Positions 33,646 to 43,124 of a stretch of 48,537 nucleotides of DNA are shown here, piece after piece; the stretch's first letter is position 1; every line of letters starts with the position of its first letter. Source of the stretch: an uncultured Clostridia bacterium (GTDB lineage Bacteria > Bacillota > Clostridia > Oscillospirales > Acutalibacteraceae); assembly GCA_947589415.1 (NCBI GenBank), contig CANQBP010000014.1:1-48537 (forward strand), in the 5' to 3' direction. The translations under genes and the position numbers were made by a program. The notes beneath the pieces were generated by a model. The model did not search any database. It worked only from the letters and a program-made list of their open reading frames with translations, and was not told where the DNA came from.

Positions 33646-35337
33646 ATGCTTCGGTATAATAAAAATTATGAAAAAATCATAGCGGTAATGCTTGCGGTGT
33701 TACTGTCTGTCAGTTGTATAATGAATTTAACATCCACAAGTGTAGAGGCAACACAAAGTTCGGAAAATTTTAACAAAAACTATAAACTCACAGGAAATTA
33801 TATTGATGACATTGTCGAAGTAGCTAAGGCACAAAATGGTATGGAACAATGGCAATTGGGATATAGTGAAGGTGAGGCGTGGTGTGCAGATTTTGTTACG
33901 GATTGTGCACGTTATACAGGTATGCCTGACTCAACAATACCATATAATGCAGCAGACAGAGGTATTGTTTGGAATCTATATCAAAGAATGATTAACAATT
34001 GCGGTGCTGAAATAGTATCATCCCCACAAAAAGGAGATTTTGTTTTCTATTTTGATGGTACATACTGGTCTCATGTCACCTTAATGATTGATGGAGTAAA
34101 TTGTATAGGTGGTAATCAATATTATCCGACAAATAGGTCACATGTCAGTATAATGAAATATAATCAGAATTGGTATCCTGAATCATCAAAACCGAGTGGA
34201 GCATATTGGGTATTTGTAAGACCAAACTATTCTGCTGCATCACACCATACTCATAATTACAACCAATATGTCTACTACTGGAAAGCACACCCGCATTTTA
34301 AGTGTTACAAATGCAGCTGCGGCGATGTAAAGGAAAACAGAAATGAAACTGTACCGTTGAGTACTTGTTCATCATGTCTTTCTGATTATAAAGCTGTTCT
34401 TAAAACCGATAAGATGATTTATCAACCCGGAGATACTGTTAATATATCGTGGAACAAGATACCAAATGCCACACACTACAATCTGTGGTTATATAAGATG
34501 AATGATGATAATAGCGTAAGTCTGATATCAAGAAATGATTTACTCACCGATACTGAGTTTTCATTTTATAACCTGCCGGCAGGAAAATATTATACATCTT
34601 TCAATACGTATAATCGAAATTATTGGATGCAGGATAATTCGGATTGGTTTCATTCTGAATCTGACAGGGTGATAATTGAGGTGGCAACTCCCTCAAACTT
34701 TGGGGACGAATTTAGAGCTGAAATTGTTTATAATAAAAATAATGAAATGGCTTTAGCCAATATAAACGGTAATGTTGAAATCCAAAAAAGAGATGCAGAA
34801 GATTTGAGCAAGGTTTGGGATTTTAAAAGGCAGACTGACGGCTCATATGTTATTACAAGTTGTTATGACGGCAAGGTCATTGACGTGAGCAATGCTAAGG
34901 ATGAAAATAAAACAAATATTTGGTTATACGAATTTAACGGGAGTTTTGCACAGAAATGGTATATTTTCGGAAATCCGGACAGTTTCATAATGAGGTCGGG
35001 TTGTTCGAGAACTCGTGTACTTGATGTAAACGGAGCAAATACCTCAAGTGGTTCAAATGTTTCATTGTATGACTCAAATGGTACAGCCGCACAAATTTTC
35101 TCAATCGTAACCTTGGAAAATAACAGAATCGTTGGCGATGCCAACAACGATGGTGAAGTGAATATAGCAGATGCACTCGTAATATCTCGTTATGATGCGG
35201 GAATAATAAGTATGGACAAAAATAGGCTTGCCGTTTCAGATGTGAATAGGGATGGAGAAGTCAACATAGCTGACGCATTGATGATTTCACGACTGGATGC
35301 TGGTATAATCAATTCTTTTGATCTGCCAAATACATGA
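33646..35337 (+). CDS. Secreted CHAP-type amidase/endopeptidase with ricin lectin and dockerin
   Basis: 563 residues from the ATG at 33646, behind GGGGGGAG; an in-frame ATG at 33598 lacks this. Signal peptide about 1-36. Residues 50-195 form a CHAP-like cysteine amidase/peptidase domain with Cys80 (EAWCADFV) and His143 (WSHVTLMID). Residues 200-245 hold a Cys/His cluster (HTHNYN, CYKCSCG, CSSC) that may bind zinc. About 255-345 looks like a beta-sandwich. A ricin-type beta-trefoil follows (about 358-488, with AQKWYI and AQIFSI repeats). Residues 497-556 are a type I dockerin: two Ca2+-binding repeats GDANNDGEVNIADALVISR and SDVNRDGEVNIADALMISR. The dockerin should plug the protein into a cohesin scaffold. 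The gene is more AT-rich than its neighbours and flanked by direct repeats. Confidence 0.9.
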   Translation: MLRYNKNYEKIIAVMLAVLLSVSCIMNLTSTSVEATQSSENFNKNYKLTGNYIDDIVEVAKAQNGMEQWQLGYSEGEAWCADFVTDCARYTGMPDSTIPYNAADRGIVWNLYQRMINNCGAEIVSSPQKGDFVFYFDGTYWSHVTLMIDGVNCIGGNQYYPTNRSHVSIMKYNQNWYPESSKPSGAYWVFVRPNYSAASHHTHNYNQYVYYWKAHPHFKCYKCSCGDVKENRNETVPLSTCSSCLSDYKAVLKTDKMIYQPGDTVNISWNKIPNATHYNLWLYKMNDDNSVSLISRNDLLTDTEFSFYNLPAGKYYTSFNTYNRNYWMQDNSDWFHSESDRVIIEVATPSNFGDEFRAEIVYNKNNEMALANINGNVEIQKRDAEDLSKVWDFKRQTDGSYVITSCYDGKVIDVSNAKDENKTNIWLYEFNGSFAQKWYIFGNPDSFIMRSGCSRTRVLDVNGANTSSGSNVSLYDSNGTAAQIFSIVTLENNRIVGDANNDGEVNIADALVISRYDAGIISMDKNRLAVSDVNRDGEVNIADALMISRLDAGIINSFDLPNT

Positions 35338-35369
35338 ATGTACACATATTAATCTAAAATTGTTGAATG

Positions 35370-35412
35370 GGGCTTTTATGGGATAAGAAATGCCATAAAG
35401 CCCTAATTTTTT
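35370..35412 (+). terminator. Terminator after the dockerin gene
   Basis: GGGCTTTTATGG (35370-35381) pairs with CCATAAAGCCC (35393-35403) with one bulged T, followed by TAATTTTTT. Confidence 0.82.
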
Positions 35413-35475
35413 GCATAATAATTTTAGAGATAATGCATCACTATTGGAAGAATTATGTATATAAAGTTTATTTAT

Positions 35476-35540
35476 ATTCCATTTTGTGATAAATGCTTAA
35501 ATTTTGCTTTAATTTTCTACATATAAATATTTACTTTTTA
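35476..35540 (+). repeat. Direct repeat, right copy (nifJ upstream region)
   Basis: 65-bp copy of the 33450-33511 repeat. It starts 188 bp upstream of nifJ and ends just before the nifJ -35 box, nearly the same relation to its gene as the left copy has to the dockerin gene. Confidence 0.93.
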
Positions 35541-35551
35541 CATTTTTTCGC

Positions 35552-35580
35552 TTTACAGAAAGAAAAAAAAGTGTTAAAAT
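35552..35580 (+). promoter_or_regulatory. nifJ promoter
   Basis: TTTACA 35552-35557, 17-bp spacer, TAAAAT 35575-35580. The transcript would have a leader of about 75 nt before the GGAGG ribosome site. Confidence 0.75.
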
Positions 35581-35663
35581 GTAAAAGGTACATTGCGAAA
35601 GTACCAATGCCTGCTTAAATTAACTTTTTTAAGTAATTTTATTCATATAAGGAGGATTTTTAA

Positions 35664-38600
35664 ATGGCAAGAAAAATGAAAACCATGGACGGCAACAACG
35701 CTGCTGCACACGTAGCATATGCGTTCACCGAAGTTGCGGGTATCTACCCGATAACACCGTCCAGCCCGATGGCAGACTATGTTGATCAGTGGTCGGCCCA
35801 GGGACTCAAAAACATCTTCGGCACGACAGTACACGTATCCGAAATGCAGTCGGAGGCAGGTGCTGCCGGTACAGTTCACGGATCGCTTAATGCGGGTGCG
35901 CTTACAACTACATTTACGGCTTCACAAGGTCTTCTCCTTATGATACCTAATATGTACAAGATTGCCGGTGAGCTTCTTCCGGGTGTGTTCCACGTTTCCG
36001 CTCGTTGTGTAGCTTCTCACGCACTTAATATCTTCGGCGATCATTCCGACGTTTATGCCTGTCGTCAGACCGGTTTCGCAATGCTCGCTGAAACAAATAC
36101 GCAGGAAGTTATGGATCTTGCTCCTGTTGCCCACCTTGCGGCTATCGAGGGAAGAGTTCCGTTCATTAACTTCTTTGACGGTTTCAGAACTTCTCATGAG
36201 ATCCAGAAAATCGAGATATGGGATTATGAGGATCTTAAAGAAATGTGCGATATGGATGCTGTTGATGCATTCAGAAAGAGAGCGCTTAATCCCGAACACC
36301 CCGTAATGCGCGGTTCACACGAAAACGGCGATATTTTCTTCCAGCATAGAGAGGCTTGCAACAAGTACTATGACGCAGTTCCGGAGATCGTTGAAAAATA
36401 CATGGGTAAGATCAACGAAAAGCTCGGTACCGATTATAAACTCTTTAACTATTACGGTGCAGAGGATGCAGAGCGTGTTATTATCGCTATGGGTTCTATC
36501 AATGATGTTATCGAAGAGGTTATCGACTATATGAACGCCAACGGTGAAAAGGTCGGCGTTGTTAAGGTAAGACTTTATCGTCCGTTCAGAGCAGATAAAC
36601 TCGTTGAGGCTATTCCTGCAACCGTTAAGAAAATTGCGGTTCTTGACAGAACAAAAGAGCCGGGCGCTCTCGGTGAGCCTCTTTACCTTGATGTTGTTGC
36701 GGCTCTTGCAGCGCAGGGCAAAACAGGTATTAAGGTTATTGGCGGACGTTACGGACTCGGTTCTAAGGATACACCTCCTTCAAGCGTGTTTGCCGTATAT
36801 GATGAGCTTGCAAAGGACGAACCTAAGTCGCAGTTCACTATCGGTATAAACGATGATGTCACAAATCTTTCGCTTGAGGAAAAACCCGCTCCGAATACGG
36901 CAGCAGAGGGAACAATCGAGTGTAAGTTCTGGGGTCTTGGCGGTGACGGTACTGTTGGCGCAAATAAGAACTCCATAAAGATAATCGGTGACTATACACA
37001 AAAATATGTACAGGCTTATTTCCAGTATGACTCAAAGAAAACAGGCGGCGTAACAATTTCTCACCTCCGTTTCGGCGACAAGCCTATAAAGAGCCCGTAC
37101 TATATAAACAAGGCTGACTTTGTTGCCTGCCATAATCCCTCATACATTCTAAAGGGTTATAAAATGGTGCAGGACGTTAAGCCCGGCGGAGTATTCCTTA
37201 TAAACTGCCAGTGGACTCCCGAAGAACTTAATAAGCACCTTAATGCCGAAACAAAGCAGTATATAGCAAACAATAATATACAGCTTTATACGGTAAATGC
37301 TATTGACCTTGCAGAGCAAATCGGCATGGGCAAGCGTACAAATACTATCCTTCAGGCTGCATTCTTTGCTCTTGCGCAGGTTATGCCTATTGACGAGGCA
37401 GTACAGCACATGAAGGACGCCGCTACAAAGTCCTACCTCAAGAAAGGTCAGGAAATTGTTGACATGAACCATAAGGCTATTGATGCCGGTGTAAACGCAT
37501 TTGTTAAGATTGATGTTCCGGCAGATTGGGCAACAGCAACGGACGAAAAGACCGAAACAAAGCTCGAGGGTGCTGAAAAGACCGTAAAGATGGTACAGAA
37601 TATTCTTGAGCCTGTTGACAAGATGGACGGTGACAGCCTGCCTGTATCTGCATTTATTGAGCATACGGACGGTACGTTCGAGCTTGGTGCATCTGCTTAT
37701 GAAAAGCGTGGAGTTGCGGTTATGGTTCCCGAGTGGAATGAAGCAACTTGTGCAAAATGTAATAAATGTTCGTTTGTATGTCCTCATGCTACGATTCGTC
37801 CGTTCGCTATGACAGAGGAGGAAGCAGCAGCAGCTCCCGAAGCAACAAAGATTGCTCCGAAGCCCGTTGTTAAGACGGAGTACAAATATACTCTTGCAAT
37901 TTCTCCGATGGATTGTATGGGCTGTTCGGTTTGCGTAGGTGTATGCCCGACAAAATCGCTTAAAATGGTTCCTCGTGAAACCCAAGACGCTCAGCAGGCA
38001 GTATTCGATTATTGTGTTGCTAATGTAACGGAGAAACCCGAAACCACGAATACGGCAACGGTTATCGGCAGCCAGTATAAGAAACCGCTCCTTGAGTTCT
38101 CAGGCTCATGTGCAGGCTGTGCAGAAACGTCATATGCACGTCTTATTACACAACTTTTCGGTGACAGAATGTATATCTCCAATGCTACCGGCTGTTCTTC
38201 AATTTGGGGTGGTCCGGCTGCTACATCACCGTACACGGTAACGGCAGAAGGTCACGGTCCGGCATGGGCAAACTCACTCTTTGAGGATAATGCGGAACAC
38301 GGTTATGGTATGTACCTCGGACAGAAAGCTATCCGTGAAAGACTTATAGCAGATCTTGAAAAGATCGCTGCCGGAGAAAAGGCATCCGAATCTGTTAAGG
38401 CAGCTATTGCAGAGTTCATTGCTACAAAAGATGACGGCGAAAAGAACGGAGCTGCTGCAAAGGCAGTTGTGGAGGAGCTTGAAAAACTCGACTGCGATTG
38501 TCCGACAAGAAAAGATGTCCTTGAGAATAAGGAATATCTTGCTAAGAAGTCCGTATGGATATTCGGCGGTGACGGTTGGGCATATGATATCGGTTTCGGC

Positions 38601-39194
38601 GGTCTTGATCATGTTCTTGCAACAGGAGAAGATGTAAACATCATGGTATTTGATACCGAGGTTTACTCCAACACGGGCGGACAGGCATCAAAGGCTTCAC
38701 AAATCGGTCAGGTTGCTCAGTTTGCGGCAGCAGGTAAGGCAATAGCTAAAAAATCGCTTGCTGATATAGCTATGAGCTACGGTTACGTATATGTTGCCCA
38801 GATTGCTATGGGTGCAGATCAAAATCAGACACTCAAGGCTATCAAAGAGGCAGAGGCTTATCCGGGACCGTCACTTATCATCGGCTATGCACCCTGCGAA
38901 ATGCACTCAATTAAGGGCGGCATGAAGAATTGTCAGGCTGAAATGAAGAAAGCGGTTGACTGCGGTTATTGGAATATGTTCAGATATAATCCGCTTCTCA
39001 AGGCTGAAGGCAAGAATCCGTTCACGCTTGACAGCAAACCTCCGAAGGAGAGTTATCGTGACTTTATTCTCGGTGAGGCACGTTACAGTGCGCTTACACG
39101 TTCCTTCCCGGAGAGAGCAGAGGTTCTCTTTAAGAAGGCAGAGGAGAAGTCCGTTGAAAGATATGAAGAGCTTAAAGAGCGTTCCGGTAACTGA
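35664..39194 (+). CDS. nifJ: Pyruvate:ferredoxin (flavodoxin) oxidoreductase
   Basis: Oxidises pyruvate to acetyl-CoA and CO2 and reduces ferredoxin, the central step of fermentation in this type of anaerobe. 1176 residues, the usual single-chain homodimer form. Domains in order: pyrimidine-binding domain (AYAFTEVAGIYPITPSSPMA), domain II (VKVRLYRPFRADKL), gamma domain (KFWGLGGDGTVGANKNSIKIIG), two [4Fe-4S] ferredoxin motifs near 690-760 (CAKCNKCSFVCPH; CMGCSVCVGVCPTK), then the TPP domain with GDGWAYDIGFGGLDHVLATGEDVN and DTEVYSNTGGQ. The CAGCAETSY segment supplies ligands for the proximal cluster. The start is at GGAGG-spaced ATG 35664. Monocistronic with its own terminator; expected to be highly expressed. 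Confidence 0.98.
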   Translation: MARKMKTMDGNNAAAHVAYAFTEVAGIYPITPSSPMADYVDQWSAQGLKNIFGTTVHVSEMQSEAGAAGTVHGSLNAGALTTTFTASQGLLLMIPNMYKIAGELLPGVFHVSARCVASHALNIFGDHSDVYACRQTGFAMLAETNTQEVMDLAPVAHLAAIEGRVPFINFFDGFRTSHEIQKIEIWDYEDLKEMCDMDAVDAFRKRALNPEHPVMRGSHENGDIFFQHREACNKYYDAVPEIVEKYMGKINEKLGTDYKLFNYYGAEDAERVIIAMGSINDVIEEVIDYMNANGEKVGVVKVRLYRPFRADKLVEAIPATVKKIAVLDRTKEPGALGEPLYLDVVAALAAQGKTGIKVIGGRYGLGSKDTPPSSVFAVYDELAKDEPKSQFTIGINDDVTNLSLEEKPAPNTAAEGTIECKFWGLGGDGTVGANKNSIKIIGDYTQKYVQAYFQYDSKKTGGVTISHLRFGDKPIKSPYYINKADFVACHNPSYILKGYKMVQDVKPGGVFLINCQWTPEELNKHLNAETKQYIANNNIQLYTVNAIDLAEQIGMGKRTNTILQAAFFALAQVMPIDEAVQHMKDAATKSYLKKGQEIVDMNHKAIDAGVNAFVKIDVPADWATATDEKTETKLEGAEKTVKMVQNILEPVDKMDGDSLPVSAFIEHTDGTFELGASAYEKRGVAVMVPEWNEATCAKCNKCSFVCPHATIRPFAMTEEEAAAAPEATKIAPKPVVKTEYKYTLAISPMDCMGCSVCVGVCPTKSLKMVPRETQDAQQAVFDYCVANVTEKPETTNTATVIGSQYKKPLLEFSGSCAGCAETSYARLITQLFGDRMYISNATGCSSIWGGPAATSPYTVTAEGHGPAWANSLFEDNAEHGYGMYLGQKAIRERLIADLEKIAAGEKASESVKAAIAEFIATKDDGEKNGAAAKAVVEELEKLDCDCPTRKDVLENKEYLAKKSVWIFGGDGWAYDIGFGGLDHVLATGEDVNIMVFDTEVYSNTGGQASKASQIGQVAQFAAAGKAIAKKSLADIAMSYGYVYVAQIAMGADQNQTLKAIKEAEAYPGPSLIIGYAPCEMHSIKGGMKNCQAEMKKAVDCGYWNMFRYNPLLKAEGKNPFTLDSKPPKESYRDFILGEARYSALTRSFPERAEVLFKKAEEKSVERYEELKERSGN

Positions 39195-39212
39195 TTGAAT
39201 ATCACAATATAA

Positions 39213-39247
39213 AAAACAGCGGCAGTCGGTTTGGCTGTCGCTGTTTT
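39213..39247 (+). terminator. nifJ terminator
   Basis: Thirteen-bp stem AAAACAGCGGCAG (39213-39225) with CTGTCGCTGTTTT (39235-39247), including one G-U pair. Confidence 0.88.
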
Positions 39248-39363
39248 ACATATTCCAACATTAAAATATTATTATCGGTATATTGATTGTCCCTGCAAAT
39301 TTTTATAGACCGGCATCGATCATCTTGTTTACGGAACAGACAAACCGAAGAACAATATATAAA

Positions 39364-39397
39364 ATGCAGCCGCTTTCTTTTATGAAAACGACTGCAT
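39364..39397 (-). terminator. ilv operon terminator
   Basis: On the minus strand ATGCAGTCG and CGGCTGCAT form a stem with one G-U pair and a loop of about 16, followed by TTTATAT, about 55 bp beyond ilvC. Confidence 0.6.
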
Positions 39398-39451
39398 TAT
39401 TTATATTTTATTTAGACCGCGCCGTCGGCAGGTCAGCAAAACCGCACGAAA

Positions 39452-40483
<1,032 letters not shown>

Positions 40484-40535
40484 TTAATGATATGTACCAC
40501 AACGGTACAAAATTTATATGAAATCTGTTAGACCG

Positions 40536-41027
40536 CTATTTGCGGGAAACTGCGGAATCTTTTTCGATTGCGACAGTCCCCGTTCTGACGATCTCACGGA
40601 TACCATATGGCTTGAGAAGATCAATCAGTGTTTCAAACGCTTCAAGCGTATCCGCAAACTGCAGAGTCATTGTATTGACTGAAACATCGACTATTCTTGC
40701 CCCCATAAGTTCTGATATTTTCATAATATCGAGCCTTTGTTTTGACGGGCAGCTTACCTTTATGAGCGACAGCTCACGGCTTATATATTCCCCCTCTTTA
40801 TAGGTTCGTACCTTAATTACGGGGATAACCTTATTCAGCTGCTTTTCCAACTGCTCAATAACATATTCGTCACCGTCCGCAACAATTGTTATTCTCGAAA
40901 TATCGGGATCTTCCGTTATTCCCACGGCAAGACTGTCAATATTAAATGCCCTGCGTGAGAAAAGACCCGATACCTTTGAAAGTACACCGGGGTGATTTTC
41001 CACAAGTACAGAAAGCGTGTATTTCAT
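40536..41027 (-). CDS. ilvN: Acetolactate synthase regulatory (small) subunit
   Basis: Regulatory partner of IlvB that confers feedback inhibition, usually by valine. 163 residues, the longer IlvH-like form with an ACT domain (MKYTLSVLVENHPGVLSKVSGLFSRRAFNIDSLAVG) and a C-terminal dimerisation domain (ELSLIKVSCPSKQRLDIMKI...AVSRK). The ATG at 41027 has AAGGAGG nine bases upstream; a longer in-frame extension to 41075 would overlap ilvB and is rejected. The gap to ilvB is 14 bp. IlvN and ilvH names are used interchangeably for this family. Confidence 0.95.
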   Translation of the reverse strand: MKYTLSVLVENHPGVLSKVSGLFSRRAFNIDSLAVGITEDPDISRITIVADGDEYVIEQLEKQLNKVIPVIKVRTYKEGEYISRELSLIKVSCPSKQRLDIMKISELMGARIVDVSVNTMTLQFADTLEAFETLIDLLKPYGIREIVRTGTVAIEKDSAVSRK

Positions 41028-41041
41028 ATCGGCGTACCTCC

Positions 41042-42661
41042 TTATCTTGATGATGTTTTGGGGTGTATATTGCATACAAGCACAAAAGGCTTATCGCTTT
41101 TAAGCATTATTTTTGCATATTCCTCGGCTTCCTCGTTGCTTGATGCCAATGCGGAATCTATTCCGTAAGCCTTTGCAAGCGCTACAAAATCCGGGATTGT
41201 ATCAAGCTCCGTTATAGCATATCTGCTGCCATAATGTACGTCTTGAAGCTCATGTACCATTCCGAGAACAGTATTTCTCATCACAATAATTTTAATGTTA
41301 AGATTTTCCTGCGCTATTGTTGCAAGCTCATTCATCGACATCTGAAAAGCACCGTCGCCGCAAACGGCAACAACATCTCTTGACGGTCTTGCGAGTTTTG
41401 CCCCAACGGCTGCGGGAACGGAATAACCCATTGTACCCATGCCGCCCGATGTTAGAAAACGACCGTCACGGATACGGTAATTATTTGCGCACCATATCTG
41501 GTTTTGACCCACGTCCGCCGCCATAACGGCTTTTGGTTTGAGCATAGTTGAGAGCTTTGCTATAAAGCTCTTCGGCTCTACATAACCTTCAAAAGACTGC
41601 GGTACTGCGGCAAATTGTTCCTTCCATTTTTTGATTTGCTCCGCCCATTCTTCAGGGGCGGTATAATCAATTTCTTTAAGCATCTGACCGAGTACGTTTT
41701 TCATATCCCCGACTATGGGAACGGTGGTTTTCATGTTCTTGCCGATTTCGGCAGGATCTATATCAATATGTATGACGTTTGCACGTTCAACGACCTGATC
41801 GGGAGATGCCACGGCACGGTCGCCCACCCTTGCACCGCAAAGTATAATAAGGTCGGCATTATGCATAGCCGTATTTGCAGCCTTGACACCGTGTGAGCCT
41901 ATCATACCGACGTAAAGAGGGTCGTCCGAGGGCATAACTCCAATGCCCATCATAGTGGAAATTACGGGTATTTTCGTAATTTGGGAAAATTCACGAAGTT
42001 TCGGCTTTGCACCCGACGTAAGAACTCCGCCGCCGGCACATATTATCGGACGCTTAGAGTCCTTTATCATTTCAATAGCTTTTTTGACCTGCATAGGGTG
42101 TCCGTGTACACTGGGTTTATATCCTATAATATTTACCTTATCCGGGTAAACAAATTCTTCAACGACACCTTGTTGTATATCTACCGGAACATCTATGAGA
42201 ACAGGCCCCGGTCTGCCGGTTGAAGCAATATGGAAAGCCTCTTTGAATACCCTCGGCAGGTCGGCTGTATTTTTCACAAGGTAGCTATGCTTTACGAAAG
42301 ACTCACAAGCACCTGTTATATCCGCTTCCTGAAAAACATCACGTCCCAGAACATCACTCTTCACCTGTCCCGTTATACATACAAGGGGTATAGAATCCAT
42401 GTATGCGGTAGCAATACCGGTAATAAGGTTAAGCGCACCGGGACCTGATGTTGCCACGCATACGCCCACGCAAGACAATGCCCTTGCATAGCCGCTGGCA
42501 GAATGTGCGGCATTCTGTTCCTGTCTGACAAGAACGGCTTTTATATCCGTACGATAAAGTTCATCAAAAAAAGGGCATATAACTGCACCGGGGTATCCGA
42601 ATACAACACGGACGCCTTCTTCTTGAAGACATTTTACCATAATTTCTGCGCCGCTTATCAT
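41042..42661 (-). CDS. ilvB: Acetolactate synthase catalytic (large) subunit
   Basis: TPP- and FAD-dependent condensation of two pyruvates (or pyruvate plus 2-ketobutyrate). 539 residues from the ATG at 42661, which follows GGAGTGAT; an in-frame GTG at 42688 would lie within the -10 region. Motifs: VFGYPGAVICPFFDELY, catalytic Glu in VRQEQNAAHSASGYARA, ATSGPGALNLITGIATAYMDSIPLV, and the TPP-binding GDGAFQMSMNELATIAQENLNIKI. First gene of the ilvBNC operon. The next step enzyme ilvD is not in the window. Confidence 0.96.
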   Translation of the reverse strand: MISGAEIMVKCLQEEGVRVVFGYPGAVICPFFDELYRTDIKAVLVRQEQNAAHSASGYARALSCVGVCVATSGPGALNLITGIATAYMDSIPLVCITGQVKSDVLGRDVFQEADITGACESFVKHSYLVKNTADLPRVFKEAFHIASTGRPGPVLIDVPVDIQQGVVEEFVYPDKVNIIGYKPSVHGHPMQVKKAIEMIKDSKRPIICAGGGVLTSGAKPKLREFSQITKIPVISTMMGIGVMPSDDPLYVGMIGSHGVKAANTAMHNADLIILCGARVGDRAVASPDQVVERANVIHIDIDPAEIGKNMKTTVPIVGDMKNVLGQMLKEIDYTAPEEWAEQIKKWKEQFAAVPQSFEGYVEPKSFIAKLSTMLKPKAVMAADVGQNQIWCANNYRIRDGRFLTSGGMGTMGYSVPAAVGAKLARPSRDVVAVCGDGAFQMSMNELATIAQENLNIKIIVMRNTVLGMVHELQDVHYGSRYAITELDTIPDFVALAKAYGIDSALASSNEEAEEYAKIMLKSDKPFVLVCNIHPKTSSR

Positions 42662-42690
42662 ATCATCACTCCATAAATCCAATTGCACTA

Positions 42691-42719
42691 ATTATACCAT
42701 TATAGAAAATGAGTGTCAA
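42691..42719 (-). promoter_or_regulatory. Consensus promoter of ilvBNC
   Basis: On the minus strand TTGACA (42719-42714), 17 bp, TATAAT (42696-42691): perfect consensus. The start of transcription would lie only about 20-25 nt from the ilvB ATG, leaving no room for a T-box or peptide-leader attenuator. Confidence 0.88.
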
Positions 42720-42965
42720 GCAAATTAAGGAAACCGGTCTGAATTTTGTTGATTTGATATTTTCATATACAATAATGTTTATTATCTCATTTTTTTGGCA
42801 GTAGTTCGGTTTGACTTTTTGGGGAATATATGAGAATTACAAAAACAGATCGCTCTTAATGTGCGACCCGTTTTTGCATGAAAATTCAACTTATTTCGAT
42901 TTTTAAATGTATTTAGAAAAGTTACTTTTTGATTTTGTTGCAGATCAGACTTACATTTCCTGAAA
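42720..42965. other. Intergenic region upstream of ilvB
   Basis: AT-rich and non-coding apart from the hairpin at 42841-42875, which is annotated separately. No repeated operator sequence is obvious. Confidence 0.4.
42841..42875 (-). terminator. Imperfect hairpin downstream of the LytTR gene
   Basis: AAAAACAGATCGC and GCGACCCGTTTTT pair with two mismatches around an eight- to nine-nt loop. A/T tails on both sides give a terminator-like shape in either direction. Confidence 0.5.
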
Positions 42966-43124
42966 TCATTCCTTGGTTCTTACTGTTGTTGCGATGTAGG
43001 CAATCATTTCCTTAAACTCCCCATTTTCCGAACCGTCCTGATTTATCTCCTGAAAATACATACAGACAAGACGGGAAAATGCAGTACCACGGATTTCATG
43101 CCTGTAACGGTCACTAAAATCAGC
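42966..43124 (-). pseudogene. C-terminal remnant of an unidentified protein gene
   Basis: Immediately after the LytTR stop, in the next frame, about 52 codons stay open and read like a real protein end: ADFSDRYRHEIRGTAFSRL, then a segment containing CMYFQEINQDGSENGEFKEM and finishing AYIATTVRTKE before TGA at 42968-42966. No start codon or ribosome site precedes it. The style, balanced codons and helical pattern suggest the tail of a larger gene whose 5' part was lost when the LytTR gene was placed here. Fragments like this often derive from conjugative or plasmid genes, but I cannot name the family. An alternative is readthrough or frameshift extension of the LytTR protein. Confidence 0.5.

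Noticed and set aside
37149-37985. 278-codon minus-strand frame inside nifJ
   Set aside because: Antisense shadow of a highly expressed gene; Cys/Arg/Asn-rich composition is not protein-like.
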